A DNA stretch of 64,000 nt from Pseudomonas sp. NC02 (GTDB lineage: Bacteria > Pseudomonadota > Gammaproteobacteria > Pseudomonadales > Pseudomonadaceae). Location of the stretch: contig NZ_CP025624.1 in the NCBI RefSeq assembly GCF_002874965.1, positions 4,092,001 to 4,156,000 on the forward strand, in the 5' to 3' direction. Within the stretch, counting starts at the first letter, position 1; the number at the start of each line of letters is the position of its first letter. The position numbers and the translations under genes are program-made. Below the pieces are notes generated by a model. It was not told the origin of the DNA. It worked only from the letters and a program-made list of their open reading frames with translations, and made no database searches. This document shows positions 20,051-29,377 of the stretch, piece after piece.

Positions 20051-20137
20051 GGCAAACCTGCTGCGGTGTGTTGATGTGCTTTCAGACTCTGTTGAGAAAA
20101 CTGACTTTAGCCGGCGTTGTACCTTTATGCCCGTTAT

Positions 20138-20506
20138 TCAGAACGGCCCCTTCGTCATCACCCGCTCATCAATAAAGCTACGCAACATCGCAATACGCTC
20201 CGTATAGGCTTTGCTCAGGCAACTGACTTGGGCGCCACAGGTATGCCGCTGCTTGAGCCAAGCTGCCTGGTCATCCATCAGCGAACCGCGCCCTCCCATG
20301 GCCATGAAGTGCCGGTTGAGGTCATAGAGCAGCGCCATGGTCACGTCCTGATCATTCAGGGAGCGCGTGGCACAGATGGTTTTCTCGTCAGGCGCCTTCG
20401 CCCGGTCACAGTCAAAACTGGCCGCCAGGCTTGCAGGGCTGAGCCACAACACGGAAAACCCGGCGAGCACTGCGAATACCGCCGGTTTAATCAAACGAAC
20501 TGCCAT
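20138..20506 (-). CDS. LprI-like exported protein (lysozyme-inhibitor-like)
   Basis: This 122-residue protein has a signal peptide (about 1-28, ending SPASLA) and four cysteines spaced as in the LprI domain (FDCDRAK, TICATRS, HTCGAQ, SCLSKAY). LprI of Mycobacterium binds lysozyme; most bacterial members are uncharacterised periplasmic proteins. The start is secured by AGGAGG ahead of the ATG. It follows the MFS gene by 12 bases and may share its transcript. Confidence 0.8.
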   Translation of the reverse strand: MAVRLIKPAVFAVLAGFSVLWLSPASLAASFDCDRAKAPDEKTICATRSLNDQDVTMALLYDLNRHFMAMGGRGSLMDDQAAWLKQRHTCGAQVSCLSKAYTERIAMLRSFIDERVMTKGPF

Positions 20507-20518
20507 GAAAATTACCTC

Positions 20519-21709
20519 CTACAGAGGGCTACGCGCCACACCCTGCCCAAACCGATAAATCGCCAGGCAATACCCAATCAACGCCACCGCTGCCAGCAAC
20601 CCGCCCGCCGCGCCGATCCAGGCAAAACCAAAGTGGCTGCCCACCCAACTGCCCATCAACGCCCCACCGCCAATACCGATGTTGTAGATCCCGGAAAACA
20701 TCGCCATCGCCACATCCGTGGCATCCGGCGCCAGCACCAGTACCTTCGATTGCAACGCCAGGCCAAAACCCATGATGGCCATGCCCCAGAACACACTCAG
20801 GGTCACCAGGTACGACACCTCGCCACTCAACGGCAGCAACAACGCCAGGCACAGCGCCAGGATGGTCACCGCGCTGATCAGGAAACGATGGGGGCTAAAG
20901 CGATGCACCAGGCTGAACAACAACGAACCAATAATTCCCGCGCCGCCAAACACCAGCAGGATCAGGGTCACCGTATTGCCACTCATACCGGCAACACCTT
21001 CAACAAACGGCTCAACATAACTGTAGGCAGTGAACTGCGCCGTCACCACCATCGCCGTCAGCACATACAACGCCACCAGCGCCGGGCGCTTGAACAACAG
21101 CGGCAAGCTGCGCAGCGAACCGGAGTTCTGGCTCGGCAGCAGCGGCAAGGTGCGCGCCAGCCAGAACACCAGCCCGGCGGCAAACGCGCCGATCACCAGG
21201 AAGGTGGTGCGCCAGCCCATGGCTTCGCCCAGCAAGCGGCCCAGCGGAATACCCAGAACCATCGCCAGGGAAGTACCGGTAGCCAGCAACCCAAGGGCCT
21301 GCACCTGCTTGCCCTCCGGCGCCAAACGCACCGCGAGGGAGGCAGTAATCGACCAGAACAACGCATGGGACAGGGCAATGCCGACCCGACTGAGCATCAG
21401 GATGCCAAAGCTGGTGGCCACGCTGGACAGGATATGGCTGGCGATAAACATGCCGAACAGCACGATCAGCAGCTTGCGCCGCTCGACGTTACGGGTCAGC
21501 AGCATCACCGGCAGCGAGGTCAGGGACACGATCCACGCATAGATGGTCAGCATCAGGCCGACGCTGGCGATGGGCATGTCGAAGCTCGCGCCGATGGCAC
21601 TCAGCAGGCCGACCGGTACAAATTCGGTGGTATTGAAAACGAAAGCGGCCAACGCGAGAGCGAAGACCGGTTGCCAGTTAGCTTGAGGTGTTGCGGCGGA
21701 AATGCTCAT
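20519..21709 (-). CDS. MFS transporter, SotB-like sugar/drug efflux family
   Basis: This 396-residue protein has 12 predicted transmembrane segments and the opening [21 protein letters not shown] seen in the SotB/AraJ/YdhP group of drug-proton antiporters and sugar efflux proteins. The ATG at 21709 gives the standard start; the frame extends further upstream without a ribosome site. Substrate cannot be inferred. Confidence 0.88.
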   Translation of the reverse strand: MSISAATPQANWQPVFALALAAFVFNTTEFVPVGLLSAIGASFDMPIASVGLMLTIYAWIVSLTSLPVMLLTRNVERRKLLIVLFGMFIASHILSSVATSFGILMLSRVGIALSHALFWSITASLAVRLAPEGKQVQALGLLATGTSLAMVLGIPLGRLLGEAMGWRTTFLVIGAFAAGLVFWLARTLPLLPSQNSGSLRSLPLLFKRPALVALYVLTAMVVTAQFTAYSYVEPFVEGVAGMSGNTVTLILLVFGGAGIIGSLLFSLVHRFSPHRFLISAVTILALCLALLLPLSGEVSYLVTLSVFWGMAIMGFGLALQSKVLVLAPDATDVAMAMFSGIYNIGIGGGALMGSWVGSHFGFAWIGAAGGLLAAVALIGYCLAIYRFGQGVARSPL

Positions 21710-21797
21710 TGACAGGTCGTCGTACTCGTTTGCGCGCAGATCAAGCCGGCCCGATGCCGGGCCTTGAGCCGCGCGCAAAAAATAGTAACACGACGAT

Positions 21798-22796
21798 TCA
21801 GGGATCGACTTGCCCCATCAGCTCGGGAATCGACTCAGGACGCTTGGCATAGCGCTGGGCCAGCGCCGCGCAGACCATCAACTGGATCTGGTGAAACAGC
21901 ATCAGCGGCAAGATCAGCACCCCCATGCTCGCCCCGGCAAACAACACCTGGGCCATCGGCACACCGGTGGCCAGGCTTTTCTTCGAGCCGCAGAACAGAA
22001 TGGTGATCCGGTCTTCCTGGCTGAAGCCAAAAGCCTTGCCCAGCACCGTGGACGCCACCAGCACCAGCGCCAGCAACACACAGCACGCCACCACCAGGCC
22101 ACCCAGCTCCCACAACGGAATTTGGTGCCAGATGCCCTCGTTGACCGCTTCGCTGAAGGCGCCGTAGACCACCAGCAAAATCGAGCCCTGGTCGACGAAC
22201 TTCAGCCAGGATTTGTTACGCCCTACCCACTCGCCGATCCAGCGACGGGCGATCTGCCCGGCGATGAACGGTAGCAACAATTGAACACTGATTTTCAGGA
22301 TCGCATCGACGGTGGAGCCGCCATCGCCATGCACATTCAGCAGCAACGTCACCAGCAATGGCGTCAGGAAGATCCCGAACAGGCTCGACGCCGCCGCGCT
22401 GCAAATCGCCGCCGGGATATTGCCCCGGGCCAGGGAGGTAAAGGCAATCGCCGACTGCACGGTGGCGGGCAACGCACACAAATAGAGCATGCCCATGTAC
22501 AGGTCTTTACCGATCAGCGGCGACAACACCGGCTTGAGCGCCAGGCCCAGCAACGGAAACAGCACGAAGGTCAGGCTGAACACCAGCAGGTGCAGGCGCC
22601 AATGACCCGCACCGGCAACAATGGCCTGGCGCGACAGTTTCGCGCCGTGCAGGAAAAACAGCAGCGCGATGGCCAGGTTGGTCACCCAGCCAAAGGCCAC
22701 GGCGGTCTGGCCGCTGGCGGGCAGCAGGGACGCGAGGATCACCGTGGCCACCAGGGTCAGGGTGAAGTTGTCAGGTAAAAAGCGTGGGCGGGTCAT
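21798..22796 (-). CDS. SBF-like (bile acid:sodium symporter superfamily) transporter, YfeH type
   Basis: This 332-residue protein has about ten hydrophobic segments. [14 protein letters not shown] and [25 protein letters not shown] match the YfeH-type putative sodium-dependent transporters of the SBF/CPA clan. It is divergent from the AraC-type regulator at 22882, with 85 bases between the starts, so that regulator may control it. Substrate unknown. Confidence 0.85.
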   Translation of the reverse strand: MTRPRFLPDNFTLTLVATVILASLLPASGQTAVAFGWVTNLAIALLFFLHGAKLSRQAIVAGAGHWRLHLLVFSLTFVLFPLLGLALKPVLSPLIGKDLYMGMLYLCALPATVQSAIAFTSLARGNIPAAICSAAASSLFGIFLTPLLVTLLLNVHGDGGSTVDAILKISVQLLLPFIAGQIARRWIGEWVGRNKSWLKFVDQGSILLVVYGAFSEAVNEGIWHQIPLWELGGLVVACCVLLALVLVASTVLGKAFGFSQEDRITILFCGSKKSLATGVPMAQVLFAGASMGVLILPLMLFHQIQLMVCAALAQRYAKRPESIPELMGQVDP

Positions 22797-22881
22797 AGGC
22801 CAATCTTCCAGGGGTTGCCAAGAGCATCGTCGCGACTCTAACGTAACGGCTTGTTACCGACTAACGCCAATGAGCCAGTAA

Positions 22882-23670
22882 ATGCCGCCAAAAGGACATG
22901 ACAAAACCGTGCGCCGCAGCGTGCCCGGGCTTTCCAGCCTGCCCAGGCCGGTGTATGGCCGCACCGAATCGCTGCCCAACCGCGCGCTGACCCGCCGCCA
23001 TAGTCACCCGTGGGTGCAGTTGTCCTACGCAATATCCGGGGTGCTGGAGATCCAGACCAGCGTAGGACGCTTCGTCGCGCCACCCCAGCGGGCCGTGTGG
23101 ATACCGGCCGGCATGCCACACCGGGTGTTCAGTTCGCCCCATACCGAGATGCGCAGCCTGTACCTCGATTGCAGCGTCACCGCCTGGGCGGCCGACCGCT
23201 GCCAGGTGCTGGCGGTGAGCAGCCTGTTGCGCGAGTTGATTCGCAGCTTCAGCGAATTGCCGGTGGAATACGCCGAGGATGGCCCGGATGGACGGCTGGC
23301 CCAAGTGGTGCTGGACCAACTGGCCGCAGCGCCCCAGGTCGACCTGATGTTGCCGCTGCCGGCCGACAGCCGCTTGCGCCAGATTTACCGCAGCCTGAAC
23401 CTGCACCCGGAGCAGCAAACCACTCTGGGGCAGTGGAGCCAGAAGCTGGCGGTCAGCGAGAAAACCCTCAGCCGGCTGTTCCTGAGCGACACCGGCCTGA
23501 CCTTCCGTGCGTGGCGCCAGCGCCTGCGATTGTTGAGCGCCCTGCCCGCCCTGGAACAAGGCGAACGCGTGACCGATGTGGCGCTGGCCTGCGGCTACGA
23601 ATCCACCTCGGCCTTCATCAACGCCTTCCGCCAGCAGTTCGACGCCACACCGGGCGAGTTCTTCCGCTGA
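22882..23670 (+). CDS. AraC-family transcriptional regulator with N-terminal cupin
   Basis: This 262-residue protein has an N-terminal cupin-like part (residues 35-110; RRHSHPWVQLSYAISGVL, RAVWIPAGMPHRV) and a C-terminal pair of helix-turn-helix motifs (LAVSEKTLSRLFLSDTGLTF, VTDVALACGYESTSAFINAF). This layout is typical of AraC members that respond to small hydrophobic ligands or control efflux genes. The divergent SBF-like transporter is the likely target. Confidence 0.93.
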   Translation: MPPKGHDKTVRRSVPGLSSLPRPVYGRTESLPNRALTRRHSHPWVQLSYAISGVLEIQTSVGRFVAPPQRAVWIPAGMPHRVFSSPHTEMRSLYLDCSVTAWAADRCQVLAVSSLLRELIRSFSELPVEYAEDGPDGRLAQVVLDQLAAAPQVDLMLPLPADSRLRQIYRSLNLHPEQQTTLGQWSQKLAVSEKTLSRLFLSDTGLTFRAWRQRLRLLSALPALEQGERVTDVALACGYESTSAFINAFRQQFDATPGEFFR

Positions 23671-23768
23671 TCATCAGACAAAGAAGCTCCAGAGCGAAAA
23701 CTGGATTTCCTATGGGAACTCGCCCCCCCTGTGGAAACTCGGTCCCCTGTTGAACAGTTAAATCTCGC

Positions 23769-25004
23769 TCACTCCCCCGCCTTGGCCAACACCGCCTGCA
23801 ACAACACATCCGCCCCCGCCGTCGACCACTGCGGATAAATCTCCTCCGCCTCGTTATGGCTCAGCCCATCCACACACGGCACAAAAATCATCGCCGTCGG
23901 CGCCACCCGGTTCAGGTAGCAGGCATCATGCCCGGCCCCGGAAATCATGTCGCGATGGCTATACCCCAACGCTTGCGCCGATGCCCGCACCACCTCCACA
24001 CACTCAGGGTCGAAGGCAATCGGCGCGTACTGGAAAATCTGCTTCACGCTGTGCTGCAAACCAATCCCCTCGGCGATCCGCGCCACTGCCGCCTGCAACT
24101 GCTGATCCTGATACCCCAGCACGGCTTCGTCCGGATGCCGAAACTCCACACTGAAAAACACCCGCCCCGGCACCACGTTGCGTGAATTGGGGAGGATATT
24201 CGCCATGCCCACCGTCGCCCGCCCTTCGGCGCCCTGCTCCAGGCCAATCTGATTGACTGCCTCCACCACCCGGGCAAATCCGAGCAATGCATCGAGCCGG
24301 TGATCCATCGGCGTCGTCCCGGCATGAGCGCTGCGCCCGCTCAGTTCCACTTCATACCAGCGCTGGCCCTGGGCGCCGGTGACCACACCGATGGTCAGGC
24401 CCTGTGCCTCAAGAATCGGCCCCTGTTCGATATGCAGCTCAAACGCCGCATGCACCGCCTGGCCACCCACCGGATGCGCACCGGCATAGCCAATCTGCTG
24501 CAACGCCTGGCCGATGGTGATCCCGGCCTTGTCTTCCCGGGACAGGCCGTACTCCAGGTCAAACACCCCGGCATACACCCCCGAGGAAATCATCGCCGGC
24601 GCAAACCGCGAGCCTTCTTCGTTGGTCCAGTTCACCACTTCGATTGGCCGCTCGGTCTCGATCCCCAGGTCATTCAAGGTGCGCAGCACCTCCAGCCCGG
24701 CCAGCACGCCGTAGATACCGTCGTACTTGCCGCCCGCCGGCTGGGAATCGCCATGGGAACCGGTCAGCACCGGGGCCAGGTGATCCTGGCGCCCGGCGCG
24801 ACGGGCAAAGATATTGCCCATGGCATCCACCCGAATGCTGCAACCGGCCGCCTCGCACCATTGCACAAACAGGTCGCGACCGCGGCGGTCCTCATCCGTG
24901 AGGGCCAGGCGCGAGACGCCGCCCTTTTCGGTGCCGCCGATCTGCGCCATTTCCATCAGCGAGCCCCACAGGCGCTCGCCATTGACCCGCGCCAAGTCGT
25001 TCAT
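23769..25004 (-). CDS. Zn-dependent N-carbamoyl-L-amino-acid hydrolase (M20 family; AtcC-like)
   Basis: This 411-residue amidohydrolase has the metal-site motifs GSHGDSQPAGGKYDG (His84, Asp95), NEEGSRF (Glu129/Glu130), FELHIEQGP and the late GHDACYLNR histidine. This is the allantoate amidohydrolase / N-carbamoyl amino acid hydrolase group. The reaction is hydrolysis of a carbamoyl or ureido group. Its start overlaps the stop of the ATC-hydrolase-like gene by 4 bases. In Pseudomonas the atcB-atcC pair turns 2-aminothiazoline-4-carboxylate into cysteine through N-carbamoyl-cysteine, with AtcC about this length. The substrate is inferred from that pairing. Confidence 0.85.
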   Translation of the reverse strand: MNDLARVNGERLWGSLMEMAQIGGTEKGGVSRLALTDEDRRGRDLFVQWCEAAGCSIRVDAMGNIFARRAGRQDHLAPVLTGSHGDSQPAGGKYDGIYGVLAGLEVLRTLNDLGIETERPIEVVNWTNEEGSRFAPAMISSGVYAGVFDLEYGLSREDKAGITIGQALQQIGYAGAHPVGGQAVHAAFELHIEQGPILEAQGLTIGVVTGAQGQRWYEVELSGRSAHAGTTPMDHRLDALLGFARVVEAVNQIGLEQGAEGRATVGMANILPNSRNVVPGRVFFSVEFRHPDEAVLGYQDQQLQAAVARIAEGIGLQHSVKQIFQYAPIAFDPECVEVVRASAQALGYSHRDMISGAGHDACYLNRVAPTAMIFVPCVDGLSHNEAEEIYPQWSTAGADVLLQAVLAKAGE

Positions 25005-25492
25005 GAACGCGGCTCCTGGGGTTTGGCCCGGTAGCGGAAGTCACAGTGATGGGCACCGCCCATGATGGTCTGGGTGCGGGTCAGCTTGATGTCCGGGTTG
25101 TAGCCGACGATAAACAGTTCGTCGCGGTTGCAGGACAGCAGGTGACCGATCTCGCCCAGGCCCATCTCGTGATACATCTCGGCATAGCGGCAGCGCTTCA
25201 CGTCATAGTCGTAGTGCTCGGCGTCGCTGGCGATGATCTCGACCTTCAGCGCATCGTCCTTTTCCCAGAGCACTTGCAGCTCGACAAAGCTCTTGAGGTC
25301 GGCGCCCTGCTCTTCCAGCTCGGCAAAGTGCTTGCCGGCCTGGATCGCTGCATTGCCCACCGCCTCGCCAATCACCGCCGCCGCAAAGTCCTTGCCCTGC
25401 TCGCGCACCAGGATCTCGTAGATCGGCTTGATGATTTCGGCTTCGATCCGCCGCCGGGCCAGGATGCCCAGTTCACCTTCCAGCTTGCTCAT
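25001..25492 (-). CDS. L-2-amino-thiazoline-4-carboxylate hydrolase-like protein (AtcB-like)
   Basis: This 163-residue soluble protein opens GELGILARRRIEAEIIKPIYEIL and contains DVKRCRYAEMYHEMGLGEIG and LLSCNRDELFIVGYNP with conserved cysteines, which I recognise as the ATC-hydrolase family. ATC hydrolase opens the thiazoline ring to N-carbamoyl-cysteine, which the adjacent hydrolase would cleave. The ATG at 25492 gives the conserved N-terminus; the frame extends into a REPIN upstream. Many family members act on unknown substrates, so the reaction is probable rather than certain. Confidence 0.75.
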   Translation of the reverse strand: MSKLEGELGILARRRIEAEIIKPIYEILVREQGKDFAAAVIGEAVGNAAIQAGKHFAELEEQGADLKSFVELQVLWEKDDALKVEIIASDAEHYDYDVKRCRYAEMYHEMGLGEIGHLLSCNRDELFIVGYNPDIKLTRTQTIMGGAHHCDFRYRAKPQEPRS

Positions 25493-25508
25493 TGTGTGCC
25501 TCCGTAAA

Positions 25509-25597
25509 CCTGTAGGAGCGAGCTTGCTCGCGAAGATATTCCAGGCGCATCGCTGCGTTGACTGTACATTTTTCGCGAGCAAGCTCGCTCCTACAGG
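25509..25597. repeat. REPIN (CCTGTAGGAGCGAGCTTGCTCGC variant)
   Basis: Perfectly inverted arms start CCTGTAGGAGCGAGC and end GCTCGCTCCTACAGG. It sits inside the operon, between the binding-protein and ATC-hydrolase-like genes. Confidence 0.95.
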
Positions 25598-25606
25598 GGT
25601 GGGTTG

Positions 25607-26746
25607 TTACTTGCCGCCCGCCACACTGACTGGCTGCCACTGATTACTTTTGACCTCATACACGGTGAACGACGGCTTCTTCAGGTTGCCCTCGGCATCA
25701 AACGCAATGGTCCCGGTCACGCCCTGATAGCTGATGGCGCGCAGCACCGGCAGGTACTTTTGCGGGTCCACCGAGTCGGCCTTCTCGATCGCCGCCACCA
25801 ACACCCCGACACCGTCATAGGCAAACGGCGCGTGCAGTTCGATCGGCGCCTTGTAGCGATCCTTGTAAGCCTGCTCGAACGCCTTGCCACCCGGCATCTG
25901 CGCCACCGCCAGGCCCGGCTCCAGGGCAATCACGCCCTCGCCTTCGTTCTGCGCCAGTTGCAGGAAGGTCTGGCTGACAAACCCACCGGCCCCCATCAGC
26001 GGTGCCTTGATGCCCAGTTGCTTGATACGCCTGGCCAAAGGCGCGGCCTGGGAATCGACGCCACCAAAGAAAATCAGGTCCGGGTTCTGGCTGCGGATAT
26101 TGGTCAGCACTGCGCTGAAATCGATGGTCTTGTCGTCGACGTATTCACGAGACACCACCTTGGCGCCACCGGCCTCGATGGATTTGACGAACTGGTCGGC
26201 CAGGCCCTGGCCGAATGCGGTGCGGTCGTCGATCACCGCAATGCGCCGGGCCTTGAGGGTGTTCAAAGCATAGTCGCCGGCCACCTGGCCGCCATCGTCG
26301 TCATGGCCCATGATCCGGAAGCTGGTGTCGAAGCCCTGCTGGGTATACGCGTGCCCGGTAGCAACCGGGGCGACTTGCGCGATACCTGCATCGTGATAAA
26401 CCCGCGCCGCCGGAATGCTGGTGCCGGTGTTCCAGTGGCCGACCACGCCCACCACGCCTTCGTCCACCAGGCGCTGGGCCACGGTGACGGCGGTGCGCGG
26501 GTCGGACTGGTCGTCCTCGGACAGCAGCTTGAAGGTCACCGCCTCACCGTTGATTTTCGGGTGCTTGGCGTTGGCCGCGTCGATGGCCAGTTGCGCGCCG
26601 TTTTCCAGGTCCTTGCCGATCCGCGCCGACGGGCCGGTCAACGGCCCGGCCAGGCCGATCAATACGGTCTGGTCGGCCTGGGCCATGGCACTCGCCAGGC
26701 TGCTCAAGGCCAGGCCGATCACTAGGGTGTGCTTGAAAGTCTTCAT
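25607..26746 (-). CDS. Branched-chain-type ABC transporter substrate-binding protein
   Basis: This 379-residue exported protein has a signal peptide (about 1-24, ALSSLASAMAQA) and the Peripla_BP_6 fold (VLIGLAGPLTGPSARIGKDLENGAQLAIDAAN, GVVGHWNTGTSIPAARVYHDAG). It belongs to the LivJ/LivK family and would serve the four transport genes upstream in the operon. Such systems import many amino acids and ureides, and the two hydrolases that follow suggest a carbamoylated or thiazoline amino acid. A 66-base gap separates it from the LivF-like gene. Confidence 0.92.
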   Translation of the reverse strand: MKTFKHTLVIGLALSSLASAMAQADQTVLIGLAGPLTGPSARIGKDLENGAQLAIDAANAKHPKINGEAVTFKLLSEDDQSDPRTAVTVAQRLVDEGVVGVVGHWNTGTSIPAARVYHDAGIAQVAPVATGHAYTQQGFDTSFRIMGHDDDGGQVAGDYALNTLKARRIAVIDDRTAFGQGLADQFVKSIEAGGAKVVSREYVDDKTIDFSAVLTNIRSQNPDLIFFGGVDSQAAPLARRIKQLGIKAPLMGAGGFVSQTFLQLAQNEGEGVIALEPGLAVAQMPGGKAFEQAYKDRYKAPIELHAPFAYDGVGVLVAAIEKADSVDPQKYLPVLRAISYQGVTGTIAFDAEGNLKKPSFTVYEVKSNQWQPVSVAGGK

Positions 26747-26812
26747 CAGTGGTTCCTGTTTCTTTACGGGCTGGTCGGAACACGCCGGGCGTCCGGTAGC
26801 GTCAGGGTTGAT

Positions 26813-27529
26813 TCATTCACCGAGGTAGGCACTGCGCACCTCGGGGTGGTCGAGCAATTCATGGGACGGGCCAGTGAGGCTGATGCGCCCGGTGTCCATC
26901 ACATAGGCACGGTCGGTGACCTGCAGCGCGAGCCGGGCGTTCTGCTCCACCAGCAGCAGGGTCATGCCCTGGCGGCACACGTCGTCGATCACCTGGAAAA
27001 TCTTCTCCACCATGATCGGCGCCAGGCCCATGGACGGTTCGTCCAGCACCAGCAAGCGCGGCTTGGAGAGCAGCGCCCGGGCCAGCGCGAGCATCTGTTG
27101 CTCGCCACCGGAGAGCAGGCCGGCGGACTGCTGCAGGCGCTCCTCCAGACGCGGGAAGTGCTCGAACAACTGGCGGATCTCGCGGTTCACCTGCTCGGTG
27201 TCACGACGCAGGAAGGCTCCGGCCTGGAGGTTTTCCAGGACGCTCATGCGCGCAAAGATCCCGCGCCCTTCCGGTACCATCGCAATGCCCTGGCGCAGCA
27301 ATTGGTCCGGCGCCTGGCCGAGGATCGAACGCCCGGCGAAGTGAATCTGCCCCGCCGCTGCCGGCAGCAATCCGGTCAGGGCCTTGAGGCTGGAGGTCTT
27401 GCCGGCACCGTTGGCGCCGATCAACGTCACTCGCTCGCCTTCGCCGATGTGTAAATCCAGGGACTTGACCGCTTCGATGGCGCCGTAGCGCACCTGCAAG
27501 CCGTCGACTTTCAATAAAGGTTCAGACAT
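26813..27529 (-). CDS. Branched-chain-type ABC transporter ATP-binding protein (LivF-like)
   Basis: This 238-residue ATPase has Walker A GANGAGKTS, signature LSGGEQQMLALARALLS and Walker B LLVLDEPSMGLAP, typical of LivF. Its start overlaps the end of the LivG-like gene by 8 bases, so translation is coupled. It forms an ATPase pair with LivG. Confidence 0.95.
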   Translation of the reverse strand: MSEPLLKVDGLQVRYGAIEAVKSLDLHIGEGERVTLIGANGAGKTSSLKALTGLLPAAAGQIHFAGRSILGQAPDQLLRQGIAMVPEGRGIFARMSVLENLQAGAFLRRDTEQVNREIRQLFEHFPRLEERLQQSAGLLSGGEQQMLALARALLSKPRLLVLDEPSMGLAPIMVEKIFQVIDDVCRQGMTLLLVEQNARLALQVTDRAYVMDTGRISLTGPSHELLDHPEVRSAYLGE

Positions 27530-28295
27530 GGGCGCTGGCTCCCAGATAGGCCTGGATCACCGCCGGGTCGCGGCGCACCTCGGCAGGCGCGCCCACCGCG
27601 ATCACCTGGCCGTAATCGAGCACGCTGATGCGGTCGCACACCCCCATCACCAGCTTCACGTCATGCTCGATCAGCAGCAGCGTGTGGCCGTCGTCGCGGA
27701 TCTTTTCCAGCAGGCCGCGCAGTTGCACTTTCTCGGCAGCGTTCATCCCGGCGGCCGGCTCGTCGAGGGCCAGCAAACGTGGTTCAGTGGCCAGGGCCCG
27801 GGCGATTTCCAGGCGGCGTTGGTGGCCGTAGGACAGGCTGTCGGCGCGGTAATTGGCGAACCCCGCCAGCCCGACATACGCCAACAGGCGATGGGCATGG
27901 GCGCGGGTTTGCGCTTCTTCTTCCCGGGCTCGACGATGGCGACTCAAGGCGGCCCACACGCCATTGCGGGTGCGCACATGGCGGCCGACCATGACGTTTT
28001 CCAACGCGCTCATGGTGTTGAACAGGCGGATATTCTGGAAGGTCCGGGCGATGCCGGCCTGGGCCACCTGGTGCACGCTGGCCGGCTTGTAGTCCTCGCC
28101 GTCGAGCTGGAAGCGCCCGGAGTCCGGGGTATACAGGCCGGTCATCACGTTGAAGAAGGTGGTTTTGCCGGCGCCATTGGGGCCGATCAAGCCATAGATC
28201 TCCCCAGGCTGGATGCTCAGGCTCACGTCGGTGAGCGCCGCCACGCCGCCGAAGCGCTTGTTCACCTGGTCAATCTGCAACAGCGGCTGATTCAT
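27522..28295 (-). CDS. Branched-chain-type ABC transporter ATP-binding protein (LivG-like)
   Basis: This 257-residue ATPase has Walker A GPNGAGKTTFFNVMTGLY, signature LSYGHQRRLEIARALA and Walker B LLALDEPAAGMN, which mark LivG. The ATG at 28295 gives the conserved MNQPLLQIDQVNKRFGG start and follows GGAG. It overlaps the LivM-like gene by 4 bases. Confidence 0.95.
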   Translation of the reverse strand: MNQPLLQIDQVNKRFGGVAALTDVSLSIQPGEIYGLIGPNGAGKTTFFNVMTGLYTPDSGRFQLDGEDYKPASVHQVAQAGIARTFQNIRLFNTMSALENVMVGRHVRTRNGVWAALSRHRRAREEEAQTRAHAHRLLAYVGLAGFANYRADSLSYGHQRRLEIARALATEPRLLALDEPAAGMNAAEKVQLRGLLEKIRDDGHTLLLIEHDVKLVMGVCDRISVLDYGQVIAVGAPAEVRRDPAVIQAYLGASAHV

Positions 28296-29377
28296 CGCGC
28301 CACTCCTTTTGGCCACAGGCCTGCCGGTCGATAGAGCATCGCCAGGATCAGCGCGAGCCCGTAGAACAACTGACGAATGATTTCCGGGTCCACCAGCACC
28401 TGGCCAAACAGCGCCTGCTGCAACGGGCCCATGCTCGCGCGCAAGGCTTCGGGCAACGCCGCCAGCAATACGCAGCCGAGAATCACCCCCGGGATATGGC
28501 CCATGCCGCCGAGCACCACCATCGCCAGCACCGCGATGGACTCATTGAGAGTGAAGGACTCCGGCGAGACAAAGCCCTGGAACGAGGCGAACAACGCCCC
28601 GCTCACGCCGCCAAACCCGGCACCGATGGCAAACGCCAGCAGCTTCAAGCGCAAGGTGTTGACGCCCATGGCCTGGGCCGCTTCCTCATCTTCACGAATC
28701 GCCACCCAGGCCCGCCCGATGCGCGAACGCTCCAGGCGAATGCAGGCAAACAGGATCAGCACCACCAGCGCGGCGAACAGGTAGTAGTACAGATAGACCG
28801 AAGGCAGGCGCAGGCCGAACAGCTCCTGGGTGCGCCCGAGGTTGATCCCCAGCAGGTTGACCGGGTCGACCTGGGAAATACCTTTGGGCCCGTTGGTGAT
28901 GTTCACCGGGCGATCCAGATTGCGCAGCAGGATGCGGATGATTTCACCAAAGCCCAGGGTCACGATGGCCAGGTAATCGCCGCGCAGGCGCAAGGTCGGT
29001 GCGCCCAACAACACGCCAAAGCCCGCCGCCAGCAACGCGGCCAAGGGCAGGATCAACCAGATCGAGGTGTGCATGCCCGCCGGCAACAACGCAAGTAGCG
29101 CCGGGAATTGCTGCAACAGATGCGGCGAGGACAGCAACGCGGCGAGGTACGCGCCCACTGCGTAGAACGCGATAAAACCCATGTCCAGCAGCCCGGCGTA
29201 ACCCACGACGATGTTCAGGCCCAGGGCCAGCATGATGTACAGCAAGGCGAAATCGAGGGTGCGCACCCAGGTATTGCCACCGGCATGCCCGACAATCCAA
29301 GGCGCCAGCACCAGCGCCACGGCGAACAATACAAGGCCAAAGCTGGCGCGCTGGCGGGAGGTATTCAGGACACTCAT
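28292..29377 (-). CDS. Branched-chain-type ABC transporter permease (LivM-like)
   Basis: This 361-residue protein has about ten transmembrane segments and the LivM-type sequences YAGLLDMGFIAFYAVGAY and LRGDYLAIVTLGFGEIIRI. It pairs with LivH in the inner membrane. It overlaps LivH by 4 bases upstream and LivG by 4 bases downstream. Confidence 0.94.
   Translation of the reverse strand: MSVLNTSRQRASFGLVLFAVALVLAPWIVGHAGGNTWVRTLDFALLYIMLALGLNIVVGYAGLLDMGFIAFYAVGAYLAALLSSPHLLQQFPALLALLPAGMHTSIWLILPLAALLAAGFGVLLGAPTLRLRGDYLAIVTLGFGEIIRILLRNLDRPVNITNGPKGISQVDPVNLLGINLGRTQELFGLRLPSVYLYYYLFAALVVLILFACIRLERSRIGRAWVAIREDEEAAQAMGVNTLRLKLLAFAIGAGFGGVSGALFASFQGFVSPESFTLNESIAVLAMVVLGGMGHIPGVILGCVLLAALPEALRASMGPLQQALFGQVLVDPEIIRQLFYGLALILAMLYRPAGLWPKGVAR

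Noticed and set aside
20117..21712. A 531-codon plus-strand frame opposite the MFS and LprI genes
   Set aside because: The product is almost only Arg, His and Gln, and the minus strand has well-defined genes with ribosome sites.
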